Part shown: in pieces, positions 29,780-40,902 of the stretch | How positions within the stretch are numbered: the stretch's first letter is position 1 | Layout of the letters: each line of letters opens with the position of its first letter | Origin: Brugia malayi | Taxonomy: Eukaryota > Nematoda > Chromadorea > Rhabditida > Onchocercidae | Reading direction: 5' to 3' | Length of the DNA: 64,000 bases | Assembly (NCBI RefSeq): GCF_000002995.4 | Contig: NW_025062478.1 | Coordinates: 13,382,462 to 13,446,461, forward strand | Notes under the pieces: generated by a model | Database searches by the model: none | Told to the model about the DNA's origin: nothing | Seen by the model: the letters and a program-made list of their open reading frames with translations, nothing else | Position numbers and translations under genes: made by a program

Positions 29780-32700
29780 CTCCCGACCGAAGGAGCTAAA
29801 TGCTTTAGTTCGTTGGACAGCTTTGGTTGATTGCTTCGCCTTATAGCGCTTCTAGTTCGTAGAGCAATTGGTTCTTGTTCATTGACATTTTGCACTGATT
29901 TGTTAAACATTGTTGGTTGAGGGTCAATTTCCTCACCTTTGACTTCCAGTGGGTATAACATATTCACCGGTCTGTTGAGTATTTTTCCTTTCGGTAATTC
30001 TATCGAGACACTTCTCACTTCTCCATCCTTTCCTGTTTTGATTTCTCTTATTCTGGCTAGTTTCCACATGCCACGGGGAATTTCTGGTTCATTTAGTAAC
30101 ACAATCTCTCCCTCGTGGGGAGTTCTTTTTACTACATCTCTCGGAGAAGAGTGTTCCCTTTGTGCTCTTTCTTTAAGAGTATTTAAATATTCCTCTTTCC
30201 ATATTTCCCAGAAGGCATCGAGGGCCTTTAGTGTATTTGACCAGTATTGAATGAGTTTTTCTCTCGAATCCAATTTATGAGGGATAAAATCATCCATTTC
30301 ATTCTTGTTTTTAGCAGGCATGATTAGATGCGCATTCGGTAGTATAAAGTCAATTGGACGCAATATGATACAATCATCAAAATTTACGTAAGTTAGTGGT
30401 CGAGTATTCAAAATACTTTCCACTTCCGCTACTAGCGTAATCAATTCCCGTTCCCATAATAACTTTCTGCCGATGGCTCTTTTCATTGCCCTTTTTGTTA
30501 ACCCAATAAGTCGCTCATATACTCCTCCGTTCCAAGGCGCCTTTGGTATTATATTTTTCCAGATCATTTTCCTTTCCGCTAGGAATTCATTTAATTGTTG
30601 TTTCACAATGATTTTAAAAATTAACTGGAATTGACCAGCGTTGTCGCTTAAGATTAATTCTGGAAAGCCTCGTCTTGCTGTAAATCTTCTGAAAACATGT
30701 AAAAAGCTTTCGGCTGAAAGAGTTTCTACTACTTCTAGATGTACAGCTCTTGTTGTGAAACATGTGAATAGTGCTACCCATCTTTTTGTTAGCCCATTAT
30801 CACTCCTGATATTCACAGGACCTAAATAGTCTAGTCCTACTCGCGCAAAGGGTCTTGATCTTGTGGTCCGAGATGCTGGAAGATCAGCCATAGTTGGTAA
30901 TTTGAATGGTTTAGTTGTCCAGCGTCTGCACTTCATGCACTTATTCAAGATTCGTTTGACTTCCGTTCTACCTTTTGGGATCCATATCGTCGATCTCAGA
31001 TTTGAGAGTGTATGAGCAATTCCAGCATGATACAGTTGTTCATGTCGTTGCTGAATAAAGAGTTCAGTTATGGTGTTGTGTCTCGGGAGATATATTGGGT
31101 GTAAGTTACTCTCTTTCATTTCAGAGTTAACTACGCGGCTTTTGTATCTCCATAGTTCGTTATCATAGAACAAATTCCATTTGATTATTTCATCTTTGGT
31201 AACTCCTTCTGACTGTGCTTGTTTGAATAGCACAATTTCTGACAACTCGTAATCCTGTGTTGTCAATATATTCTTTTCTTTCGTTGCCATCTTTAGCCAA
31301 GGAATTTCCCTTTTCATTGTTAATCTTATGAATTTCAGAACCCAACCAGTTGTTCTTATTAATCTTGACCATTTGCTAAAACGACTAGCATCTAAGATTC
31401 CGAAATGTTTGTTTATGATAATTGGTTCTGTGATGTGGGCCACAATTTCTTCATCCTGGTAATCCTCATTGTAATTGTATTTCCACTGTGGCCATTTTGA
31501 TTCGTTTTCTGTTAACCACTTTGGTCCTTTCCACCAAAGATCATATCCTTTTAGTTTATTCGGAGAGATTCCTTTTGTAGCTATATCAGCTGGGTTTTGT
31601 TCACTTGGGATATATCTAAAATGGATTTTCGCCTTTCGTATTTCTTCTACCCTATTTTGTATGAACGTTGGTAGTAAACGGGAACTATTGTGAACCCAAT
31701 GAAGCGCACATTGAGAATCGGACCATAAAATTGTTATCACGTCCTCAAGCTCTTTTTGTTTTAATACGAATTGTACCATTCTCACTCCGATGAGTATTGC
31801 CAGTAATTCTAATCGAGGTATTGACATTCCTTTAATTGGCGCAATTCGGGATTTAGCAAACACTAAGAATACTTCTCTTTCTTGAGTTCGAATGTATAAA
31901 GCTGCTGAGTATGCAGCAGTTGATGCGTCAGTAAAAACATGAAATTGTACTTGCTTGGAACAATTTGTTGTGAATCTTGGTAGATCCTTTAGTTTCTTTG
32001 GCCATTCGTTCGTGAGTAATTTCCACGTGGTTTCATCTTCCTCACTTATAGTTTGATCCCATGAAAGGTTCTTTTTCCACAAAGTTTGGAGAAACAATTT
32101 GAATCTTATCAGTATAGGAACTATGAATCCTAGTGGGTCATATTGTGAGGCTACGAATTGCAATATAATTCTTTTAGTTAATTTCTTACCAAACCATGGT
32201 TTTAACGTTACTTGAATGATATCTTGTTTGTGGTACCAATTGAGACCTAGAATTTTTTTAATTGAACTTACCTCTGCTCGATCTTGTACCGGAAGTTTTT
32301 CATTGACTTCTTGATCGTTAGAGAGAAATTCCCGTACATTCATTGATGCTTCATTGAATATAATTTTAATTTCCTTATAATTGGAAAGAGCTTCGTTGGT
32401 TCCTTTGGTTGGTATTATAATGTTATCGACATAGAGATTTTTCCTTAACTCGAGTGCGATTTTGCTTTTACAAGTTTCCAAATGATAATTGAGTGTAGCG
32501 GACAATAAAAATGGAGATGATACAATTCCAAATGGAACTCGTTGGAAACGGTAACAACTTACGTTTTCTTCGTTAACTGGACTTCGAATGTCTTTCAACC
32601 AAAGAAATCGAGTGCAGTTTCTATCTGTTGGATGCAATTCTATTTGCAAGAACGCCTTTTCTACGTCTGCTATTATTACATTTTTCATTGTACGGAAACG

Positions 32701-35187
32701 TAGCAAAACTCCAACCAAATCAGGGAGTGTTATTGGTCCCCGATATAAAACATCATTTAAACTTTTCATTCCTTTACAATGAGCTGATGCATCATAAACT
32801 ATCCTCAGATTTGTCGTGGTTTTATTTGGTGTTATCACTTCGTGATGAGGCAGATAATGAATAATACCAACTTCATTCATTTCCGATGACACTTTCTCAA
32901 TTATATTGGAATTGAGTTGTTCTTCAATAGTTTGATTGTATCGACTTAGTAATTGAGGTTTCATTTGAAGCCTCCTAATTAACGACTTTAATCTTCCAAG
33001 GCAAAGTCCGAAATTATCGCTTAGTTTGTTCTTTGAATCTTTCCAAGGCCAACAAACTTGATATCTTCCCTTGTCCCTAGTGATAGTTTGTTTAAATTGC
33101 TGCAATGCTTTTTCATCATTGTCAGAGTTTATTTTGTCTTGTATACCCATTAATTCCAGTTTCCAAAAGTGATCTAAGTCTGGAATATTGACGGCATTGA
33201 CTTGAGAAATCGGACTTACTGATGTGGTTTCTGAAATACTGTCGTGTATTTCATTTATATACCCACTTCCAGCTATTATAGGTCCAACCTTTGTATGGAT
33301 CAATGAAAATCCTGATTTTAAGTTCTCTGCTTGGTCAAACTGGATAAACTTGAAGAAGTGATCCGCACCTATGAGTATGTCCGGTTGTTTCCATTTGTTT
33401 TTGAAATTACTAAACTGATTTCGTTTGTCTATCATCAACAATTCCTTTTTGTTTAGATTAACTACTTGCAATTCATTCGTCAAGTGGTTAACTGTTATTA
33501 CATCTAATCGGATTATTTCTTTATTTCCAATTTTTACTCCGATTTCAGTTTTAGTAGTGATACACGTTTTTGGCGTCTTATCCCCAAATGAAGCAATTTT
33601 TATTTCCATCTCGTTAGTTTCTTGTAGATTCAATCGATAAGCCAAATCCTTTGATATGAACGATAATTGAGAACCAATATCGAATAGAATTAAAGCCTTT
33701 TGTTGGATTTTTGGGCGATTTGGATTGGTTACATTTATTTCCTTACATAACAGTAAGGTTCGCTTTTTCCATTGATTTCCTTTTTCGGTAATGGAGTTAG
33801 CGATTGTGACTGAACCCAATCTTTCTTTGTTGGAATCCACTGCTTGCGTGAGTTCCTTGTAGTTGTTGGGACACAGTGCTGTATTGTGTGGACTTTTACA
33901 ATGGAAACACAAAGGTTTCCCTTTTTTACAATCACTTGTTGCATGTCCTTTTCGTAAACATTTGAAACATGCAGTGATTTCTCTCAAACGTTCCATCCGG
34001 AGTTTGAGAGTGGGATAGATGTTACATTCATTGTTCCAGTGGTCCTTATTGCAAAATACGCATGGTTTCCTTTTCCCATTTATAGAAATTTTTCCTGGAA
34101 CCTTTTTTGATTTGATTGTATTATCTCCCTTTGTTTGGTTGATTGTGGCGAAAGCTGACGTTTCGCCTCTAACATTATTTTTGTTTGTTTTCTTCTCCCT
34201 TGTGTCTGCTTGACTTCTAGCAACTTCTTCATTTCTTAGAACTAGTTTTGTCAGGTACTGCCGGATATCCTTAACTGACCAACTCGTCGAATCCTCTTTC
34301 AATTGGTATAATTTATCAATTATCCACGCTGGTAGTTTATTTTCAATTGTAATTTCGATGCTTGAATGCTCTAAATTTTCACCTATAGCTTCCAGTTGTC
34401 GAAATGTTCTCTCCATGGCTTCTATGGTTGCTTTCCACTCTCGGTCATTTTTTTTGATGGTATTCAACTCGTTGTAGAGTGATTTCTTTATGAGGAAAGG
34501 TTTACCATATTTCTCTTTTAGTAAACCTATTATAACATCGTAGTTTTCTGGCGCTATATCATAACCTCTTACAGATAACAAAGCATCTCCTTTAAGACAT
34601 GATATCAGATAGTTTAACTTTTGAATATCTGGGATGCTTTGCTCATGGACTGCTGCCTTGAAACTACACCAAAATTGCCTCCACAATTTTGGATCCCCAC
34701 TAAACGTTATTAGTGGTAATTGAGGAAGTTTTATTTCTGCTTGATTTGTGTGAATCATACTATTCTTTGGAAATGATTCTTTGACCTCTTCTTGTTTTAA
34801 ATGTTGTAGTACCGAGCAATATTCATCAGTATGTATTTTAAGGGTAATAATAGTTTCTCTTGTTCTAGTGATTAAACTTAAAATACCTTGTGGATCGTCA
34901 ACCATATTGGCGTATTTCGTCTCCTCTTCCTTTCTCCTCGTTGCTATTGTCAAGCTCTGAATATTATCCAGCCAATTTTGATTAGCTGTTTCGAGTAACC
35001 CAGCATAATATTCGAGATGTGCGATCTTCTCCTTGACGATTCGCAATTTAATTTCGTATTGATGCTGAAGTTCCCCTCGTGATAGTGTTTGAGACGGGGA
35101 GGTCAGATCGAGTTCACTTGCTTCTTTAAGAAGTTCTAGAGTTCTCGACTTCGATAATTCGCTTCCTTTTCTTATACTGTCGGACAT
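29752..35187 (-). CDS. BEL/Pao gag-pol polyprotein, element 1
   Basis: An uninterrupted frame of about 1811 codons from ATG 35187; the same frame is open further into the LTR, but this ATG directly follows the primer-binding site. Counting from 35244, domains in order are: gag DUF1759-like region with FSGDPKLWRQFWCSF (about 183); CCHC-type knuckles, CFKCLRKGHATSDC and CFHCKSPHNTALC (about 430-460); an aspartic-protease/DUF1758 motif, LFDIGSQLSF (about 523); reverse transcriptase with VYDASAH and YVDN (about 938); RNase H (FTDAST about 1108, SDSQCALHW, PSEQNPADIAT about 1221); integrase HHCC finger (about 1435) and DDE core with Asp about 1474, Asp about 1531 and Glu about 1577; then DUF5641 (MWKLARIREI). 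It copies RNA to DNA and integrates it. There is no envelope-like domain. Confidence 0.95.
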   Translation of the reverse strand: MSDSIRKGSELSKSRTLELLKEASELDLTSPSQTLSRGELQHQYEIKLRIVKEKIAHLEYYAGLLETANQNWLDNIQSLTIATRRKEEETKYANMVDDPQGILSLITRTRETIITLKIHTDEYCSVLQHLKQEEVKESFPKNSMIHTNQAEIKLPQLPLITFSGDPKLWRQFWCSFKAAVHEQSIPDIQKLNYLISCLKGDALLSVRGYDIAPENYDVIIGLLKEKYGKPFLIKKSLYNELNTIKKNDREWKATIEAMERTFRQLEAIGENLEHSSIEITIENKLPAWIIDKLYQLKEDSTSWSVKDIRQYLTKLVLRNEEVARSQADTREKKTNKNNVRGETSAFATINQTKGDNTIKSKKVPGKISINGKRKPCVFCNKDHWNNECNIYPTLKLRMERLREITACFKCLRKGHATSDCKKGKPLCFHCKSPHNTALCPNNYKELTQAVDSNKERLGSVTIANSITEKGNQWKKRTLLLCKEINVTNPNRPKIQQKALILFDIGSQLSFISKDLAYRLNLQETNEMEIKIASFGDKTPKTCITTKTEIGVKIGNKEIIRLDVITVNHLTNELQVVNLNKKELLMIDKRNQFSNFKNKWKQPDILIGADHFFKFIQFDQAENLKSGFSLIHTKVGPIIAGSGYINEIHDSISETTSVSPISQVNAVNIPDLDHFWKLELMGIQDKINSDNDEKALQQFKQTITRDKGRYQVCWPWKDSKNKLSDNFGLCLGRLKSLIRRLQMKPQLLSRYNQTIEEQLNSNIIEKVSSEMNEVGIIHYLPHHEVITPNKTTTNLRIVYDASAHCKGMKSLNDVLYRGPITLPDLVGVLLRFRTMKNVIIADVEKAFLQIELHPTDRNCTRFLWLKDIRSPVNEENVSCYRFQRVPFGIVSSPFLLSATLNYHLETCKSKIALELRKNLYVDNIIIPTKGTNEALSNYKEIKIIFNEASMNVREFLSNDQEVNEKLPVQDRAEVSSIKKILGLNWYHKQDIIQVTLKPWFGKKLTKRIILQFVASQYDPLGFIVPILIRFKLFLQTLWKKNLSWDQTISEEDETTWKLLTNEWPKKLKDLPRFTTNCSKQVQFHVFTDASTAAYSAALYIRTQEREVFLVFAKSRIAPIKGMSIPRLELLAILIGVRMVQFVLKQKELEDVITILWSDSQCALHWVHNSSRLLPTFIQNRVEEIRKAKIHFRYIPSEQNPADIATKGISPNKLKGYDLWWKGPKWLTENESKWPQWKYNYNEDYQDEEIVAHITEPIIINKHFGILDASRFSKWSRLIRTTGWVLKFIRLTMKREIPWLKMATKEKNILTTQDYELSEIVLFKQAQSEGVTKDEIIKWNLFYDNELWRYKSRVVNSEMKESNLHPIYLPRHNTITELFIQQRHEQLYHAGIAHTLSNLRSTIWIPKGRTEVKRILNKCMKCRRWTTKPFKLPTMADLPASRTTRSRPFARVGLDYLGPVNIRSDNGLTKRWVALFTCFTTRAVHLEVVETLSAESFLHVFRRFTARRGFPELILSDNAGQFQLIFKIIVKQQLNEFLAERKMIWKNIIPKAPWNGGVYERLIGLTKRAMKRAIGRKLLWERELITLVAEVESILNTRPLTYVNFDDCIILRPIDFILPNAHLIMPAKNKNEMDDFIPHKLDSREKLIQYWSNTLKALDAFWEIWKEEYLNTLKERAQREHSSPRDVVKRTPHEGEIVLLNEPEIPRGMWKLARIREIKTGKDGEVRSVSIELPKGKILNRPVNMLYPLEVKGEEIDPQPTMFNKSVQNVNEQEPIALRTRSAIRRSNQPKLSNELKHLAPSVGSVADFNIAI

Positions 35188-35188
35188 G

Positions 35189-35206
35189 TCCCGGCTCGTG
35201 GCACCA
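35189..35206 (-). promoter_or_regulatory. Primer-binding site of element 1
   Basis: The element strand reads TGGTGCCACGAGCCGGGA four bases after the 5' LTR, complementary to a tRNA 3' end (CCA). Element 2 has the same 18 bases. I do not name the tRNA because I cannot check it. Confidence 0.75.
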
Positions 35207-35210
35207 AAAT

Positions 35211-35704
35211 TGTAGTGGAAGCAAAAAAATGTTTTTGGAAACAAACCTTTATGATTTGGTTAAATTGTTATTCGGGGGAGAAGTTTGATGTCAGGGAGAT
35301 GTGTTGGATGCCAGCTAAATATCTGGGCAACAATTGAATAAACTGATTCGGAGGATTGGATGATTTAAAAACTGATCTAATTGACAATAGTATGGTTATA
35401 AATCTACATTGATGTTAGACAATGATCGAAACAAAGGAGAGGAGGTGCTTGCATGGGCACCAGTTGCTAATAAAGAGCTTATTAGATAACCGCATGATTA
35501 TGATAGCTAACAAAGAACAATGTAGATATCCTCATGATTGTAAGGATTGCTAACAAAGAACGATGTAAATTGTTTCAATATGTAGAAGCATAAATTTGGA
35601 AACAAAGAGTCCGAAGTATAAGCATTATTTGCGGAAATTACGTAGATATCTTTACTACAATTTGCAACTCATATTTTTAGATCGCGATATTAAAATCCGC
35701 GACA
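35211..35704 (-). repeat. 5' LTR of BEL/Pao element 1
   Basis: 494 bp, apparently identical to the left LTR at 29286-29779. It should contain the promoter for the genomic RNA; I see no canonical TATA box that I would trust in sequence this AT-rich. Confidence 0.95.
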
Positions 35705-35709
35705 ACTCC
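35705..35709. other. Target-site duplication of BEL/Pao element 1 (right)
   Basis: ACTCC, identical to 29281-29285. The downstream flank continues TTCGTGCATAGCACGCAAGG, paralogous to the TTCATGCATAGTATTCAGTA sequence after about 40610 in the zinc-finger copy B flank. Confidence 0.9.
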
Positions 35710-35937
35710 TTCGTGCATAGCACGCAAGGTTACATGCAAATGAAATTCGCGGATGAATTTAATACTGAGAAATGCATTGCACGGGTAACAAAGATGACAA
35801 AAGAGTGAAGAATATGAATCTAATATGCACATAAGATCAAAGATACAAATAATAATTTATCAATAAAAAAAGGAATAAGTAACAAAGAATTTGACCAACA
35901 GAAAATATAAATTTCTTCTCTTCAAAGTGCGAAAGCT

Positions 35938-37123
35938 TTAATGTTTCTTCATGTGTAATTTCAAGCCTAGTTTACTCTGAAAGTCTTTACTGCAAATAGT
36001 GCAGTGGTAGACTGGTCTACTATTCATGCCATGAATTGCCGTGTGAATGTGCAAATCGCTCTTTCGTACGTAACTTTTCCCGCATACTGGACAACTGTGA
36101 GGCTTCTCACCGGTATGAGTTATCATATGTCCTTTCACATGCGAATAGCGACTAAAATTCTTTTTGCATATTGAACAACTGTACGGCTTTTGACCGGTAT
36201 GAATCATCATGTGTGCTTTCATACTTTGGGACTGAGTAAAATTCTTTTTACATATCGGACAACTGTACGACTTCTCTCCAGTATGAGTTATCATATGTTC
36301 TTTCACATGCGAAGAGCGACTGAAATTCTTTTTGCATATCGGACAACTGTACGGCTTCTCTCCAGTATGAGTTATCATATGTTCTTTCACATACGAAGAG
36401 CAACTGAAATTCTTTTTGCATATCGGACAACTGTACGGCTTCTCTCCAGTATGAGTCATCATATGCTTTTTCATATTCGAGAAATTATTGAAAAATTTTT
36501 TGCATGTCGGACAACTGTACGGCTTTTCACCGGTATGAGTTATCATATGTCCTTTCATATGCGCAGAGAGACTAAAATTCTTTTTGCATATTGAACAACT
36601 GTACGGCTTCTCACCGGTATGAGTCATCATATGTTCTTTTATTTTTGCCACTTCCTTTCGACATATGTCACAACGCTGCTTTTTTATCGTCCTTTTTTCT
36701 TGCCTTGATAGCTCGATCACTTCCACCGGTGTTTCGATTGGAACGAGTTGTTGTCGCGATTTAATTCCTTCATCACTCACTCCATCCACTGATAAGCCTT
36801 GCGATTTATTCCCTTCCTTTTTCAGTTTTGGAGCCGATAAATCCAGAGTTTTTGTTTGAAGCACTTGCAAACCAATCCTTTCCTCATCCTCTCCGCCCAT
36901 TGATAAGCCTTGTGATCCATGTCCGTCATCTCTCACTTTTGATATTGATAAATCCAACGGTTCTGTTTGGTCCGTTTGCGCTGCCTCAAAGATTACACTG
37001 TGTAAATTTTAAAAATTTCAAAATATTGCAGCGTTGTTGTATTTTTTAAACTTTAAATGGACTTACGATGGTTTGAGTATTGATGAACTGGAAGAAGAAG
37101 CAGAAGAAATAGATGAAATGCAT
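35938..37123 (-). CDS. C2H2 zinc-finger gene, copy A (two exons)
   Basis: Predicted exon 2 spans 35938-36984 and exon 1 spans 37067-37123, with donor GTAAGT after an ACC-ATC end and acceptor TTTGAG; the join is in phase 0. Exon 2 encodes an acidic/polar N-terminal region with two related blocks (MDLSISKVRDD and TLDLSAPKLKKEG), then nine C2H2 fingers linked by HTGEKPYSC. The first finger is atypical (CDICRKEVAKIKEHMMTH) and the last, CTICSKDFQSKLGLKLHMKK, is set apart. It is probably a DNA-binding regulator. Exon 1 is 19 codons and strongly hydrophobic (MHFIYFFCFFFQF), resembling a signal peptide, which is odd for a nuclear factor; the true start may differ. Without exon 1 the frame has no good ATG near its beginning. 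Confidence 0.8.
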
Positions 37124-38700
37124 GTCAATGAGAATAATTTGTTGCCAATTCTGAAAAAACATTCAAATTTACTGGACGGTGTTCACCGCTGCTGTTTGAC
37201 AAATGCGCAAAGTAGAAATGTTTTTCTAAATATAATGGATTATTTACAAATTAATCATTGAGTTCCGAAATCTTTCTCATAACTCGAAACTTCCGAAAAA
37301 GATAACATCCTCTGTCGAAATAAATGAAATAATAAATAAAAACTTACTGAATGAAATTTGTTGAAGATTATTGGAGAATTGTATGTATAAATGCTCATTC
37401 AGATGGGAGTGGCAAACTACGTATATTGATGAACTTATGTCCACGTATAATAATATAAGTAATAATAGAATTTATATTAGTATAATAAAAACAGTCAGTG
37501 TTTAATCCTTTGCATTGAATTGTTTCATTTTAGTTGCTATATTACATTGTTGGAAATAATTTATGCAAAGCAGTTGCAACGTTTTTTGCACAATTTTATT
37601 TCTTTTCGATTCAATTTTTATAAATTTTCAAATCTTTGCAATATTGGTTAGAAGGGAAAATACATAATTACATTGCTTGCAATTGATATAGATAATTTGC
37701 GCATGCTAAATGACTTCATCTAATATTTCGTTTGAACGACGTCTGTAAATTTTCAGATTTGCTTTGTTTTAAATTTCAAATTTTTTAAAAAAAATTTTTA
37801 TTTCCAAAAAATCGGAAAATTTGAGCGGAGTGAAACAAGATATATTTATAGTTTAACTGGTCATATTGATATTAAATTTTGTTAATCGGTTCTTTGCGAT
37901 AAATTGAAAAACCTTTCGCAGCTGTAACAATACAAAAAAAAACATTCATATTATTTTCCTTGTCAGTCTGAAATCTCAGAAGGCTGCTACGCAAGTAATT
38001 TAATAAAGCAGAAGTTTTAAGATTGGCCATTTCTTCCTTAAATTTTTTTTTTCAGACAGGTTCAATGTCTCGTTCTACATTTTGTATTTATTTGATTTAT
38101 TTATATTTTGTATTTATTAGATTTATATCTACATATTTATTAGATTTTTTTATATAGAAGGTTAGTTTGATTGAAATAGATTAAAATTATTGGCATTGAT
38201 CAAAAGTTACATGGAATAATAATGGCTATGTAACTGCAATGAAGAAAATAAAAGAAATGAATGCGATGTACTGATATCAAATGATTGATTTCTGATCCCT
38301 TCTGCGGGTACTCATATATGAAATGAATGAAGTAATCTATTTAATTTCCTCGTAATTTATAATGATCTAGTGATCACTGAACTGATTAGCAATCATTGTT
38401 CATCACAACAGTCAAAGCCATCATGAAAAATCGGTCAAGAACAGAACGTAATAATTGAAGCTGTTGAAAAAATAGTGGACAATTGGACAATTGACCACAG
38501 TATTATTTTTTTTGCAGTATTTTTTAATTTAGCAAGCAAATCAATTTTGCATGTAAACGGTAATGAGCTGTGCAACAGAAGATACACCTGTAATTTTGAG
38601 CATGTATGGATACAAAAGAAAAAAAATTTCTTAATATTGATATTACCAAATACTTTAATTGATAATAATGTTTAAAAATTCGAGCAATTCATTCATTTAC
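37124..38700. other. 5' flank of zinc-finger copy A and host intergenic DNA
   Basis: 37426-37965 is the duplicate partner of 27601-28120. The rest is AT-rich, non-satellite sequence with no frame I would call. A smaller open frame at 38475-38675 looks like chance. Confidence 0.5.
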
Positions 38701-38704
38701 TTGC

Positions 38705-39770
<1,066 letters not shown>

Positions 39771-40050
39771 TTATTTAATCTTCCTGATCATTATTTAATC
39801 TTCCTGATCATTATTTAACCTTCCTGATCATTATTTAACCTTCCTGATCATTATTTAATCTTCCTGATCATTATTTAACCTTCCTGATCATTATTTAATC
39901 TTCCTGATCATTATTTAACCTTCCTGATCATTATTTAACCTTCCTGATCATTATTTAATCTTCCTGACCATTATTTAACCTTCCTGATCATTATTTAACC
40001 TTCCTGATCATTATTTAATCTTCCTGATCATTATTTAACCTTCCTGATCG
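39771..40050. repeat. 20-bp minisatellite, 14 copies
   Basis: Unit TTATTTAAYCTTCCTGATCA repeated exactly every 20 bp. The Y position runs T T C C T C T C C T C C T C, so parts follow a 60-bp C-C-T higher-order pattern. One unit has TGACCA instead of TGATCA and the last ends TGATCG. There are no spacers, so it is not CRISPR. Confidence 0.97.
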
Positions 40051-40266
40051 CATCATTATTAGAATTTCACTTCTTCTGTTTTGATCATTTTCTGTTTCAT
40101 CAGTGCTATTCGATATTCGATATGTGGCGCAATACTCCCAGATGACAAATGCCATCCATGCTTTTTCATATAAATCTTCAAATCCATTGTTCATTCGATA
40201 ATTTTATTGATTGCAGTCACTTAACAACAGAAATTTCAGAGCTTATTTCTGTTTAACTTACGTGCT

Positions 40267-40353
40267 TTAATGATTCTGCATATGTGATTTCAAGTCGGGT
40301 TTAATCCAAAAATCTTTATTGCATACAGTGAAGTGGTAGGCAGGTCTACTCAT
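40267..40353 (-). pseudogene. Zinc-finger remnant (last finger only)
   Basis: The minus strand reads MSRPAYHFTVCNKDFWIKPD, then LKSHMQNH and a stop, clearly paralogous to the end of copy A (SRPVYHCTICSKDF...LKLHMKKH). The first zinc Cys is Phe. Only the last finger survives of this copy; the rest has been lost. It lies about 600 bp downstream (3') of zinc-finger copy B. Confidence 0.8.
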
Positions 40354-40902
40354 TTCATGATGGGAAGTTAGCTAATGCTGTCATTCATTGATGGATTTAC
40401 TGTTGAGTTAGATTGTCAAATGTTTTGAGTGAATGGAATTTTGAATGCAAATAGAACAACTGAAACAAAATTCCAAATGTGAATCGACAAATGAAATGAA
40501 TGAATTTCGTTGTTATATGACCTTATGAAATTCATGTTATTTATGCAATAATCGAGTGAACAATTTCATTTCATTAGTAGTTTAACAACAGCGATATTAA
40601 TTTGCAAATTCTTCATGCATAGTATTCAGTAGCATGCAAGAAGTTACTGGCTCGTTGTGTAGGCATCGCTAGGCAATTTATAACAAAACAAATAAAAAAG
40701 TGCGAAGAATATAACACATAACAGTGAGAGAGTGTTATTTTAAAAACAAATGACAGAAGAACTGACTGATGGAAAACATAAATAATCAATAATAACGGAA
40801 ATAGCAATGCAATGTATTTCTTCAAATTTAAAGTAAAAAGTAAAGCGTAAGCTTCAGTGAATCCGCATATGCAATTTCAAGCTCTGTTTAATTCAAAAAT
40901 CT
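40354..40902. other. 3' flank of zinc-finger copy B
   Basis: 40500-40640 is paralogous to the sequences on both sides of BEL/Pao element 1 (29110-29285 and 35705-35750) and represents an unoccupied version of that insertion site, although diverged. No gene is seen. Confidence 0.6.

Larger units (their letters stand above)
29286..35704 (-). mobile_element. BEL/Pao LTR retrotransposon 1, full length, LTRs identical by eye
   Basis: A 6419-bp element on the minus strand: two 494-bp LTRs with TG...CA ends, one long gag-pol frame, a primer-binding site next to the 5' LTR and a 5-bp TSD. I find no difference between the two LTRs when reading them base against base, so insertion was recent. It inserted in the 3' flank of zinc-finger copy A; the corresponding flank of copy B near 40605 lacks the element. 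Confidence 0.95.

Noticed and set aside
36190..36594. Plus-strand open frames over the zinc-finger exons (also 40915-41331, 41347-41613)
   Set aside because: Antisense translation of the repeated HTGEKPY linkers (repeating FRTTVRLLTGMS wording).
39771..40050. Regular 20-bp repeats considered as CRISPR
   Set aside because: No spacers between repeats and a eukaryotic setting; it is a minisatellite.
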